Below are positions 20,133-31,234 of a stretch of DNA of 64,000 nucleotides, one piece after another. This DNA is from Oreohelix idahoensis (Eukaryota > Mollusca > Gastropoda > Stylommatophora > Oreohelicidae), in assembly GCA_024509875.1 (NCBI GenBank), contig JAMPIV010021227.1, positions 27,453 to 91,452 of the forward strand, given 5' to 3'. The position numbers and the translations under genes were made by a program. Each line of letters starts with the position of its first letter. The stretch's first letter is position 1. Below the pieces are notes generated by a model. That model was not told the origin of the DNA. It saw only the letters and a program-made list of their open reading frames with translations, and ran no database searches.

Positions 20133-20930
20133 TGTATATATTGTATATATGTTGTATGAATAAAGAAACATAACAACACACTGCTGAGTCATACACAACA
20201 CTTAAAATACCAACACAATAACTACTTACTAACACACGCCGCCATTATTCATCTAATATTTTTCCTTATATAAATGTCACGCTCCACCTGCACTATCGAT
20301 TGGTTTATTTCCCTATATAAAAAGTCCGCTCCACCTGCACAAAAGGGTGTCGATACCACCGTACTATACTACTAGTATCAGTTTTTTTTTTTAATGTTCC
20401 TTTCTTCCTTATCTATGACCTGATCATCACCAGCGGCCAGCGGTTTAACATTACAAGTACCATTATTATTATTTTGGGTCTTCGATTTTTTGGACTAGTT
20501 TGGTCCTCTGTCTTCATTCAGTGAAGGATTAATGGTGTCTTCTTCGTGGCTACCAGTCCCAAGTTCCTTCGTGAACTGGTAGGGCCCAAGAGACCAATAA
20601 ACATTAAGTTTAAAATCGTAACTGGACTGTACATTACCCAGAAGTATTATCCAATTTTTCCAGCCCACTGGGCATACGAATGAACATATATTCCTCACGT
20701 TTGACAGCCGTAGCAACAGAGTGATCCAGAAAACTACGCTGTTTCAAAATCGGCACTCACCATAAGAGCCAGCCGATAGGAATTACCGTCATTATCAGTT
20801 TTACATATTGTAACCTTTGTCTTAGCAACCAGATGTTTGACAATACAGGAATTACTTTTCTCCTTTTGCAACTGTGAACGTCCCGTAAACGTCTTGCTTC
20901 AGTAACTATTAGCGGTGACACATGATTCAT
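20130..20930. other. Intergenic, nothing recognised
   Basis: AT-rich sequence with a T run near 20383-20392. The short open frame at 20495-20716 (minus) has no family features that I can name. I see no RNA gene or repeat family. Confidence 0.5.
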
Positions 20931-21715
20931 CCAGGAAAAATTAAACCACCAAATTGGGCGTCCACCTTGTAATTATTATTCGACATAACGGCTAGACTGG
21001 GGCCATATTTGGGCAACCCACCTGACAGTATAAGTTCAGACTATTGTAATTATTCAAGGGATACCACCACCCGATTAGGTAAGCAAGAGTGTTTGTGGCC
21101 ACATATGACAGAGAGAATGAATATTTTCCCTTGTTACAATCATTGTACTAACTTCCTTTTTTTATTTCGCCAAACTGAGTACTTTACTGAGTAGTAATTT
21201 AGAGGGGAATTTGTTCTTCATATTCTATTCTGTAACCTAGGGCTTATCTTTGACCTTTGGGTTATTAACTTCTTTTGGGATCTTTTCTCAACAAAGGGAG
21301 GGCAATTATTCGGTTATTTTTATATATCTGTAAACATGATTTTTTATTGATTTCCCTATATGTTTGATGTTGTAAAAAGTTTAATGATAATAAACAACAA
21401 AAAAGAACTTACATTTGTGTGTTGGTCAGACCGATACCCAATTAACCATAGCTTTTCACGTCTTGTGTGTCTTGTTGTCACATAATTGAGTGTGGATGTG
21501 TTTAGTTAAACTTATCTTTATAGAGATAAGGGGTTGAAAGAGTCTCTTACACTACAATATAGTCGTATAGATAGGCTGGACTAAAGAAACTATTCAGTCC
21601 AGAGACTACTTTTTCTCCTTAACTATTCACTCGTGAAATCTATATATGTACCTTTATTCTCACCTATTTGCCACTATCACCTCTGCTCAGACGGGACCAT
21701 AAATATCTTCTAACC
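20930..21715 (+). repeat. Diverged dispersed repeat, inverted copy at 40868-41705
   Basis: The block matches the reverse complement of 40868-41705 in order: the caaattgggcgtccacc region, the gacctttgggttattaactt region, a block containing gtgtgttggtcagacc, and a tail containing ctattcactcgtga then cagacgggaccata. Divergence is heavy. Length and lack of coding suggest an old LTR or non-autonomous element; no termini were resolved. Confidence 0.6.
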
Positions 21716-22349
21716 TATCTAAAAATATACGCCACTTGTCATGTGTTTATTAAAGACCTATGTTTCTGAGCAGCTAAAGGGTATCGATTGATCGATTGAA
21801 TCAATGAAATCGAATGATTGTGTGTGGCAAAGAACATTTCCAATCTCAAAATTTTAAAGAGGAGTTAAACATAAATGATGATGGTGGTACAGATAAAATG
21901 AATAGAGTGTGAGAGAATTTGGTACAAAACATTTACTGCACAGCATTCTAAGACAGTCGACGGCGCTGAGAGTTCGTTAGAAAATCAGCAATTTATTCTG
22001 CTTCATTGCAGGATAGACTTGAAATCTTCCAGAATTCAGAGCTAATTTAGCATTTAAATCGCTGATATAACATTTTCATACTAACAGTAAAATAATGTGC
22101 TCCGTGTTCAAGTCGATATATTGGTACTTTTAAAGTTAAAAAAAAAAAAAAAAAAAAAAAACAGAAAAGTTACAGAAATGTTACTAGGAGAAAAAAAAGA
22201 AACCATGCTTGATCTCATTCCCTTGAGGGAAATATGAATTTCATACAATCTAACTTCAGCGGCATATTAGAAAATGGGCTGCACATTAATGATACGTATA
22301 TGGAAGACCTTGAACGTGACCCTTTGACCCGTGTAAAATCTTTTTGTTA
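21716..22349. other. Intergenic, poly-A tract only
   Basis: I see no gene. An A run spans about 22138-22161 and could be the tail of a degraded retroelement. Confidence 0.5.
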
Positions 22350-23865
22350 TTATTGATCAGAATTGATATCACCGCACTCTGTGCAAACCTGAAGGTGATC
22401 AGTCTCTCTCAGTAAATGTCGAAGGGTATGAATGCTAATTGTTCCTTTTGCGTGCTGGTTGTATACGCGCCGGATGCATCCTCTAATATGTCCATCCTTG
22501 CTAGTCTTACGTTTGATGCGAAATTCCAGCAATCTTAGCGTTGATGATTCATCGATTGCAGTGTCATTCTCTAACAGGCGATCATTAGCTGCCCTCAGTA
22601 TCTCTCCTTTATTCATATCCAGTGCACCTTCTATTGGTGCTTCTGAAGCTAGTTTGTCAGAGCTCTTTCATGGCCGCGTACCCATGCATGACCAGGACAG
22701 TAGATCCACACCAGGTGCTGGAGACTCCAGACTTCTATGGAGGTTTTCCATTCATGCGCTTTGGACTTTCCGAAGCATGGATTGTGAGTCTGATACAATA
22801 ACTGCCCTTGTTAATGAAGTCTCAGACAGCCACATTAAGGCTGCAGTAGCTGCCTCTATCTCCATTCTCATGATGGAGGTTGTTATCATGTACGCCCCGC
22901 TGTGTTCAGCGACGATTCTGCCCCTTACTCTAGCAGAGAAGCCCCACACTGATTTCTCACCACGGATTATAGACCCATCAGTGTACACAATGGCATCATC
23001 ATCCCCAGGATAATAATTTATCAGTTGATCAATTTCCAGCTGTGTCCTCCCATTGGCCCACGTTCTGCACTCACTACCAATGCTGATGATGACTTGTTAG
23101 TAGTTAGTCCTGTTCTCACCTGACTTCTCCACTCTTCCCCTTTGAATATATTTTTAACCGTGGTCACCGGCTTAATCGTTGCCTTTGCCTGTGCCATCCA
23201 TGATTACACCCCCGCCCCGCTTTACTCTCGCTCCCTAAATGTCAGCTATGTTTTGCATATAGGCTTTGACTGGGTTATCTCATATGTGGATCTAACAGAC
23301 AGTAATCCAAGCATGTACCACCTCGTCACGATGGGGGGTATCTCGAGTACAGCCTAAGACTTACACGCATCCCATCATTTTAAACGCGTTCCAATCGCTC
23401 ACATCGTGATATTGACAGCATGAGTATTCCCAGCCCATACTCGATGACTGACATGACTAGCTGATGATGCAGGAGAAATATTAGTCTATGTTGCAGGTGC
23501 GCTGGGGCCAGTTTTTTAGGGCAGCCAAACCTCTGCTGCAGTTCTGTATGATTAGATCAACATGGTACTTGTATGATAACTCGCGATCGCATGTTATTCC
23601 GAGGTATTTCAGCTTTTCTTGCCTATCAATTTTCTGCTCACTGAAAATAATGTTTGGAAGATCTGCTTTCGATATGGAGTTGTTCAGGGAGCACCACAGT
23701 ACATAGACTCTGTTGGGATTAACATCAGAGCCGGTGTCGCGCACCATTTAACCACCTACCGTAGTGTTCCATGTATGCTATAGACCATTTCTTGTTGGTC
23801 AGAACCAGTCGTGTGAATGAGTATGTCATCTGCAAAAGTTAATGTTCCTCCCATCCCAGTAGGCT
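22350..23865 (-). pseudogene. LINE pol remnant with RT and RNase H domains (Jockey/I-like)
   Basis: On the minus strand from 23865 leftwards, broken frames give an RT active-site block (GGTLTFADDILIHTTG, with FADD in place of YADD). The RT thumb region follows (EKLKYLGITCDRELSYKYHVD, about 23600). Next is an RNase H domain (YTDGSIIRG near 22980, MEIEAATAAL near 22845, VIVSDSQS near 22790). The tail includes DKLASEAPIEGALDMNKGEILR near 22610. This order (RT, then RNase H, then a tail) fits RNase H-bearing LINE clades. Several stops and frameshifts separate the pieces, and the endonuclease is missing. Non-functional. Confidence 0.78.
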
Positions 23866-23867
23866 GA

Positions 23868-24110
23868 ATGGTGGCTGCTGACACAGGTATATTCAACAAG
23901 CTAAAGATAGGAACTACCGATGAGTGTGACTGTGGAACTGATAACATAACTGCTGAACACCTTCTTCAAAGATGCCCAACATATGAGGAACAGAGAAAGC
24001 ACATGTGGCCGTCACCAGTACCATTCCTGCAACAGCTCTATGGTGATGTTAACAGCCTCAAGCTGACCACTGCTTTCATTGAACATATTCAAGGTCACCT
24101 CTGCGAGTCT
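23868..24110 (+). pseudogene. LINE pol C-terminus on the opposite strand
   Basis: The frame VAADTGIFNKLKIGTTDECDC... carries the Cys/His-containing tail common after RNase H in LINE polyproteins (CDCGTDNITAEHLLQRCPTYEEQR, then WPSP). It ends at a (GAA)n tract, a common type of LINE 3' tail. It abuts the minus-strand LINE remnant almost exactly, so two truncated copies lie back to back. Only the last 75 or so codons are present. Confidence 0.75.
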
Positions 24111-24111
24111 A

Positions 24112-24188
24112 CGAAGAAGAAGAAGAAAAAGAAAAAGAAGAAGAAGAAGAAGAAGAAAAAGAAAAAGAAGAAGAAGAAGAAGAAAAAG
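24112..24188 (+). repeat. (GAA)n/(AAG)n purine microsatellite
   Basis: Imperfect gaagaagaagaaaaag repeats directly after the LINE C-terminus. The poly-lysine frame here is an artefact. Confidence 0.92.
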
Positions 24189-24295
24189 ATCCGTCTTCTC
24201 CAGTTTCTCTTTGTCATTCAATTTCTTCTCCAGTTTCTTTAGTCATTCCCTTTCTTCTCCAGTTTCTCTTTGACATTCACTTTCGTGTCCAGTAT
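24189..24295 (+). repeat. 30-bp minisatellite, first site
   Basis: Three to four imperfect units around ttctccagtttctctttg followed by a cattc-type stretch, the same unit as the long array at 28530-29240. Confidence 0.8.
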
Positions 24296-24359
24296 TACAA
24301 GTCAAATCTTCGATCGTTACCTTTTCCTGCGACCTCCTTCATTTTCCCTCCTGCGCCCT

Positions 24360-25420
24360 TCCTCTTTGTGACGATACGGTTGTGCGATCTCAAGTCCACT
24401 CCGGCAGGATTGCATTACATTCCCGTGCGAGTGATATTATCTTATTTTTCTCTCCCCTGTCATTATTATGCGGTATATTTTATGCACCATTATTTTACTC
24501 TCTATGCTGAATCTAGTAGGGGAAAGTCTGTAACACTCCACTCCCCTAAAGAAATATTTGCTATTGGACTGTCTTTATCTTGTTTACCACTCCTCAGACT
24601 TATTGACGTTCCGCCAGGTGAACTGGGGTATTATCGTAATAATACCCAGTCATTATCACCTGTCAGCGAGCGAGATTCTTATTATGAAAAGACGGTCTCG
24701 CCCGATCAACATCTATAGAAGCCAGTATTGTCTATCTGAGATAGCCGTCTGAGGTGGGCAGATTACACAGGTGGTAGATGCGTTTATCGTTTCACGGGAC
24801 CATCCCTGTGTGTGATTATCACGATAATCTGTCCGAAGAGACAATATTGGCGATAGGTAGCATCAGGACATCAAATGAGCTCACAGATGGTGTTTATGAG
24901 TTGTGCACAAGATACCGGCGGACGTCTGACGCAACGATATGACATCACTGTAAGAGGTCACGCGTGGATATTAAATTTAATATTTTGAAACACGTGATGG
25001 TATTTTTTCGAATTTGAAAACGCCCCTACCCACGTAGTGCTGAACGAGATTCGACTGGATTGGTTCATTGTGAGGAGCTGAAATATACAATGTATTTTAT
25101 TGGCACACTAGTCGGAAGTACAATCTGTGATTTGCACTAAGAACTGAGAATATAGTGTGATAAAAACACAGACATAGATTACAGAGAGAGAGACTGCAGC
25201 GCACAAGTCATATCAGCGACTCCTAAAAGCCAGAAAGAAGAAGACATTGGACTTAGAAATTCCACAACTATAAGTAACAGATCGAGTATTGGGCAATTTT
25301 GGAATTCACAAGTAAACCCGCATTTTTAATACAAGACTGGAAACTTAAAGGGGCCAGAACTTTAATTAACAAGACTGGAATCCAAGGAATTTGATCACGT
25401 CATAGAAGAATTTAACAAAA
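24360..25420 (+). repeat. Diverged dispersed repeat, second copy at 39880-40860
   Basis: Ordered matches to 39880-40860 include the cttattgacgttccgccaggtgaa block (cf. 40003-40026), gataatctgtccgaagagac (cf. 40292-40312), taagaggtcacgcgt (cf. 40409), acacgtgatgg (cf. 40450) and agtaaacccgcatttttaat (cf. 40751). No coding capacity. It may be part of an old LTR. Confidence 0.6.
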
Positions 25421-25729
25421 GTTTTCCCAGGCTCGGGTGATTTCACAGAACATCCGCCGTCATAGGAATTAACTCTAATTTCCCAGACCAAGTCATAGAG
25501 GAATTAAACAAACGTTTTCCCAAACCAGGATTTCGCAGACCACCCGCCGTCAGAGAAATTAACTCTAATTTCCAGACCTAAGTGATTTTGAAGAATCTAA
25601 TACATAGCTGTGTCCATCCTAAAAACTGTGCAAGGAGATCGCGTATTCCCACAAAATTATTAGGGGTAAGTTGTGAACATTTCATTTACAAATGTGAATT
25701 CTACAGATTTCTTGCTAAGTGGTTATATG

Positions 25730-25900
25730 CAAGGCTGGCAACTTCAACACATGAAAATAGTATATGCATAAACCACTACTGCAAGAGCTGGTGATTGTTT
25801 CTGACTAGTCGTGTGGGAAACCCGACAGCAGAGCGACCCCAGACTCCGACGGGAGTAGTGATGAGTAATGAGTGATGATTAACTCACATGTGCCTAAGGT
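25730..25900 (+). repeat. Dispersed repeat (aggctggcaac family), copy 1
   Basis: The stretch with aggctggcaac, gaaaatagtatatgcataaa and ccactactgcaagagctgg recurs, diverged, at 27600-27790 and 44140-44260. The flanking caggcaa(g/a)tcc stretch also recurs at 25950 and 44385. Confidence 0.6.
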
Positions 25901-26559
25901 GTAACATATTATCATGTAAGATTTATGTACCTTTTTTAATTGTAATTCAGGCAAATCCTTATTCACGCACTCCAGACGCAATTTCCTAGTTAAAACCCGG
26001 AAGGATATTGGTGAATTTTCATCATATTCCCTGAGTTACACTGTGTGCCCGGGAATTTAATTCTTCTGAGAGGTTAACATTGGTGGATGGAGCGCATGAC
26101 AATGGGCCTCTTAGTTTGCGGCGAACAAATGTACTTAGCAGGTATTTGTTTCTTTCTATTGGTCTAAAGTTCGTGGTTACAAGCCATCAGACGATTTGTG
26201 GTATTCACGCCGCTATTGTGAGGGAAAAGCTTCCACCTTAACCGCCTACAGTGGAAGAGAGTGTGGAGAAAGCTTCCGTCCTTCACAGAATTGATGAACC
26301 ACAGCTGCAAGACTCATCTGGAGTTAAGATTTTTTTTGTCACAGGCAACAGCGAAACACGGACATTGATAGGCCCTGATCGATCCTCTGTGAGGAAAAAT
26401 TTAATTTACCTTTCACCCCCATTTAATCCTTATTTTAACTTGTTGAACTAATTGACTATTAACTTTGTTGTATGTTATTTTGAACTAAACAAATAATTGT
26501 TTATTCAGTCATTAGAAGAATGAAAGCAAACGTATGAGCAAGACTATTTAATAATTACA

Positions 26560-26571
26560 CACACACACACA

Positions 26572-26603
<32 letters not shown>

Positions 26604-26607
26604 CACG

Positions 26608-26675
<68 letters not shown>
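26560..26675. repeat. Compound (CA)(CGCA)(TA) microsatellite
   Basis: Acac runs, then a cgca block of about 30 bases, then acac, then a TA run of about 45 bases. Confidence 0.95.
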
Positions 26676-26681
<6 letters not shown>

Positions 26682-26864
26682 GAGCCATTACTTATAATAC
26701 GGCATTCGTTGGATTACACCAATTGGGCGCTTGAACTGGCTAAATCATTGCTTAAATCCTTCACAAAAGGCGACGGACCAGATACAATGCGTTAACAATT
26801 GTTCAGCCCAATGCAACATTGTTCGTGGCTTCTGGAAATATCTTGTGAATTCTCCCTTAAGGTA

Positions 26865-27010
26865 GAAGTGTCATTAATCTTCTATCTACATCTCTGCCAA
26901 GAGTAATCTTGCGAGCAGGTAGATACATTGGAAGCCATATGAGATACTCTTGAGTTTTGGTCACTGTTGGACCACTACTGCAAAGCATGGGAGGCAATCC
27001 GTGACACTTT
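26865..27010 (+). repeat. Dispersed repeat (ttggaccactactgca family), copy 1
   Basis: Shares atctctgccaagagtaatct and gttggaccactactgcaaag with 28420-28515 and 46250-46460, and in reverse with 39765-39835. No coding sequence. Confidence 0.6.
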
Positions 27011-27419
27011 TGTTTTTTCTCACATGCTCCTTGTCGTTGTTTTGCTTTCATCGCTCAAGGTTTTCTCATCACATCTTGTCACACCACACTCACCCCTCTC
27101 TTCTGGTTATTTTCTCCGTTGTTATCGGTGACGTTTAGCGTAGAAGCAAACTTACCCTATTGATTTTTCGCTTATTTTCCTACGAAACCACAGGGATGTG
27201 TGGGCAAAAATGTCCTTCATAATCTGAAACATTTTAATACTACTCCACTGCATTTCCATCTCGTCAAGAAGACAGCCAGGATAATGAATAGAAACAGGAT
27301 TCCAACATAAGGAGAGGAAAAAGATGATCTTCTGATATTAGACGGAAAGAAAACTCAACTTTACTAATGGAAAAAACAAGTCTTAGGAGCCTACATGTAG
27401 AATATCATTTTGATTATAA

Positions 27420-27790
27420 TTAAAGTAATACCCCAACCGCCTGTAAGACGGCCCATTGAAACCAGTGGCCCGACACTATTCATAAGTTTACCTGTGCAAG
27501 AAGTTTTTAAATTCATTCCCGATAATAGGGGTAAGTTGTAATACGTACATTTTATCATTTTATATTTTTGTATTTAACATATGAAAATTGCTTTCGGATG
27601 CACAGGTTCAATGAGGCTGGCAACCTCAGCATATAAAAATGATTGGATTCATAAACCACCACTGCAAGAACTGGTGACTGCTTCGTGCGGGTTTCCTCGC
27701 AAAGAACCTAAAAGCAGAGGTACCCCAGGCTCCATGTGGAGCAGGGAGTGGAGGATGATGACATCAAGGTGTACATATTTATTATATTAA
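27420..27790 (+). repeat. Dispersed repeat (aggctggcaac family), copy 2
   Basis: The aggggtaagttgt stretch then the gaggctggcaac block match 25660-25830 in order. No gene is seen between 27790 and 28410. Confidence 0.5.
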
Positions 27791-28419
27791 CATTTTAATA
27801 AGTTTATGTGTTTATTCATAAATAATGCAATTGACGGGTCTTGAAGACGCTTGCCTTGACCATTGGAGTGATTACTTCCAGCATTACCGCCAGGGACGTG
27901 TTACTGCCACATAATTTGACAATTGATGGAACAGTCAACAACAGCCTTGGGAACCAACAAGGATGAAACCCAACACCAACAACAAATCATCGTCAACACC
28001 TGGCTAGTTCACTAGTTCCGCATTACAGTCAGGCCCGACAAAGCAACATTTTTTAACGATAGCCACTGCAAAGTCACTACCAGGGATGAAAACTTCAGTG
28101 CTTCATTTTTTTTCCTAAAGAACTCTATTTTTTTACTTTGTTAGCTATAATTGATTACTAAATTTGTTATCTGTAAATACAAATTGATAATTGATTTTAT
28201 CACTATTGAGTGAATTTCACCCGTATGACTCACTTATTTTACATACACAACCGACCAGAGCTATTAAAGTAATATTTTACTAAATGATTTCAGTTGGGGG
28301 CTAGAAAATATGATCAAATTTCTTTTACCTCACAGAAAGGGCGGGAAGATAAAAAGTTGTCTCATTTGTTATGCTTGCTTCTTAAAATTCACGTGAGGCA
28401 CTATAACATATAGGTATCA

Positions 28420-28515
28420 TTCTTCTATTTATATCTCTGCCAAGAGTAATCTCATTTTATACTTTATAAGTTTGGCCATTGTTGGACCACCGCTGCAGAG
28501 CAGGGGAGATAATCC
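28420..28515 (+). repeat. Dispersed repeat (ttggaccactactgca family), copy 2
   Basis: Matches 26870-26995 with an internal deletion. It leads directly into the 30-bp minisatellite. Confidence 0.6.
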
Positions 28516-28529
28516 CGTGACATCGAGAT

Positions 28530-29240
28530 TCACTTTGGCATCACCCATAATCTCCAGTTTCTCTTTGGCATCACTCATCATCTCCAGTTTCTCTGTGACA
28601 TCACATATCATCTCCAGTTTCTCTTTGACATCACTTATCATCTCCATTTTCCCTTCTGTTTAGTAATCTGCATTCTTCTCTAGTGTCTCTTTGGCGTCAA
28701 CAATCTTCACCAGTTTTTCTTCGGCATCCACTTTAATCTATGGTATTTTTTTTTTTTTTTTTTTTGGTCATTTATTCTATTCTCCGGTTTCCTTTTGGCA
28801 TTAACTTTTTTCTTGAGTTTCTCTTTGGTATTCGCTTTATGTCCAGTTTCTCTTTGGTATTCGCTCTCTTGTCCAGTTTCTCTTTGGTATTCACTTTCTT
28901 CTCGAGTTTGCCCTTGTATTCACTCTAGCTTATCTATTGTATTCACTCCCTTTTTCAGTTTCTTTTTGGTATTTGCTCTCTTGTCCAGTTTCTCTTTGGT
29001 ATTCACTCTCTTCTCCAGTTTCTCTTTGGGATTCACTCTCTTCTCCAGTTTCTCTTTGGTATTCACTTTCTTCTCGAGTTTGCCCTTGGTATTCACTCAA
29101 GTTTCTCTATTGTATTCACTCCCTTTTTCAGTTTCTTTTTGGTATTTACTTTCTTCTCCAGTTTCTCTCTGTGGCATCTATATTCTTTTTTCAGTTTCTC
29201 TTTGGCATCCACAATCACCTCCTCGTACTATTTGTCATCC
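28530..29240 (+). repeat. 30-bp minisatellite, main array
   Basis: Around twenty imperfect units of about 30 bp: ctccagtttctctttgg followed by catcac or tattcact variants. A T run interrupts it at 28744-28765. The Ser/Phe/Leu-rich open frames (such as 28795-29268) reflect the unit and are not genes. Confidence 0.88.
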
Positions 29241-29800
29241 AGTCTCTGCCCGTCTCCTGCGCCTTTAAATCGAAGGCATGATGGTTATATTGGAAGATTG
29301 TTTATGAAGTCGTAGCTTATCCACTTCCAATCTCTCACTTCAATTTTTGGCTCCTTACCAATATCCTTCAAGGACTTCTATAACATCAAAATAAACAGTA
29401 GGGAAGATGGCGTCTTGGAATACATCAATGCGAGAATCATTGCACTGCAGCACGGCCATTGGTCATAGAAAAAGCAACTTCGGTATAGAAACACAATCTT
29501 TTTTTTCTAACAGAAAAACGGGCGGATAAACGCAACAACTGAAATAATAACAACAGTAATAACAACGTAAACATTAAGATGCTGATATCACCTACCATTG
29601 GAGCTGTATCCTTCTGCTTAGCTGAGTGTCTGTTGGTTTTTATTTCCAGTTCAACAGGAAGTCAGAAAACTGACAGACGGAAGGCGTGAGGTGATATTAG
29701 TTCACAATCGTATATTCAGCAGATGTCTCTGAACATGAAGAACAAAAAAAAAGTACCAATTAATATTTGAGTGAGAAGAGGAATTAAATACAACCATATA
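29241..29800. other. Intergenic, nothing recognised
   Basis: No gene, RNA or repeat family identified. Confidence 0.4.
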
Positions 29801-29801
29801 T

Positions 29802-29911
29802 AATACTCTGGGAAGGATAAGGTGACCGACGTGATGCTGACCACACTACACCTAGTGTGCCGATGGTCAAGGAAATATATGTTCCTAACACCATAATCCC
29901 AATATGCTTCA
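29802..29911 (+). repeat. SINE conserved central domain
   Basis: The core ctgggaaggataaggtgacc, then gacgtgatgctgaccaca, then gtgtgccgatggtcaagg matches the inverted copy at 34128-34262, including the far end (cctaacaccat...cccaatatgc). Confidence 0.65.
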
Positions 29912-30847
29912 ATGGGAGTGTAACATGATACCTTTTCCCTTCCTATAAACATGTAATAATGACGTGTGTTTATTTACAATATAAATAATACAAATAATAA
30001 TCATCATCATCAGTATTTGTTTTTTCAGCATTTGGGCGAGCATAGTCAAGCATCAGAAACAAATAACAGGCTGAAAGAAGATACTTTTGTTTAGTTATTT
30101 TGTATAACATATTTAAGTTGTTTTGCAGAAAAAAATACATGTCAGTACAAACAAGAAATGTATCAAAAAACGTGAAAATGCAGAAAGAGAAAAGGAAAGA
30201 AAGAAAAAAACCAATGGACTAATGAAAGACGTATTGAAGCGACAGATTATGCATCAACAGCAAAGCGCCAACTAATCAGATAAACGGCGATGTAAGCTTT
30301 CGTAAAGGAAGTAAATAGTTCATAAGCTTCGAATAGATAAACACAGAAATTAGCGAAATCGTTTAATAAGGTTGATAAATGTAAACATGCTAATGGGTGC
30401 ATTTAAATATTATAAAATAAGATAAAAATGCAATTGTAGTCTAATATTCTTAGAAAGAGCCAAATTAACGGAAACTTTATTCTGACTGCTGTCGTAATGG
30501 CTTAGTACAGGTGTCAGCATTAACTCGAAAAGGGGCAGGTGCGACTTTACTTGATTAAAAACACTCAACTAAAGATTGCTCACAAGACAAACATTTTGGG
30601 AACTATGTAAGGCAGTTAAGTCCCTTTAACATATACAGCAGTATAAGGCTCCCAACGTAGCAACAAAGGGGATCTTCCTGTGTTGCAACTCTTTGTGAAC
30701 ACCACAAAGCTTTCATTACTTTGGAACTTTGTGGTACTCAAAAGGTTGTTGCTAAGCTGGTCGTTACGTGTGTGTTTTATGACGTAAGTTGTCGCGTACG
30801 ATAACGGCAAGGAGATATTCCATGTGTACCCGTCCGGCATGGTCGTA

Positions 30848-31234
30848 TGTTAGAATGAGCTCCAAGGTGTTCCGTCTGGATATTCATAAGTGTGGATCCT
30901 AGATGTTCTTATGAAGTAGATTATATGTCTCCACTGAGACCTCACGGAATATGATGTACTAATGAATGTTCTTACCAGTCTTCACGGGGATCTGAGACAT
31001 ATTATGCGATATTAGAACCAGAAGTTGGATGAATTCAGAGTTTAACGGACATACTCATATTGTTGGCCCAGTGTACATAGCCTTATGGATTTAATGTCAA
31101 TGTGTCATGAATGGATCTTCATTTGTTCAAGTGGAAAATGTTCAATAAATCGTGCTCTATTCGTACGCTGTTAGTTCTCTGAATTTATTCACAAAGTTGC
31201 CACTTGGCTGCGTTTGAACACTATTGTTCTAACA
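30848..31234 (+). repeat. Possible small solo LTR (387 bp)
   Basis: The block begins TGTTAGAA and ends TTCTAACA, an 8-bp perfect inverted end pair with TG...CA, and contains AATAAA near 31143. The flanking bases show no matching target duplication, so the boundaries may be coincidental. Confidence 0.35.

Noticed and set aside
24079..24273. Lys/Arg-rich or Leu-rich proteins over the GAA tract
   Set aside because: Translation of a microsatellite.
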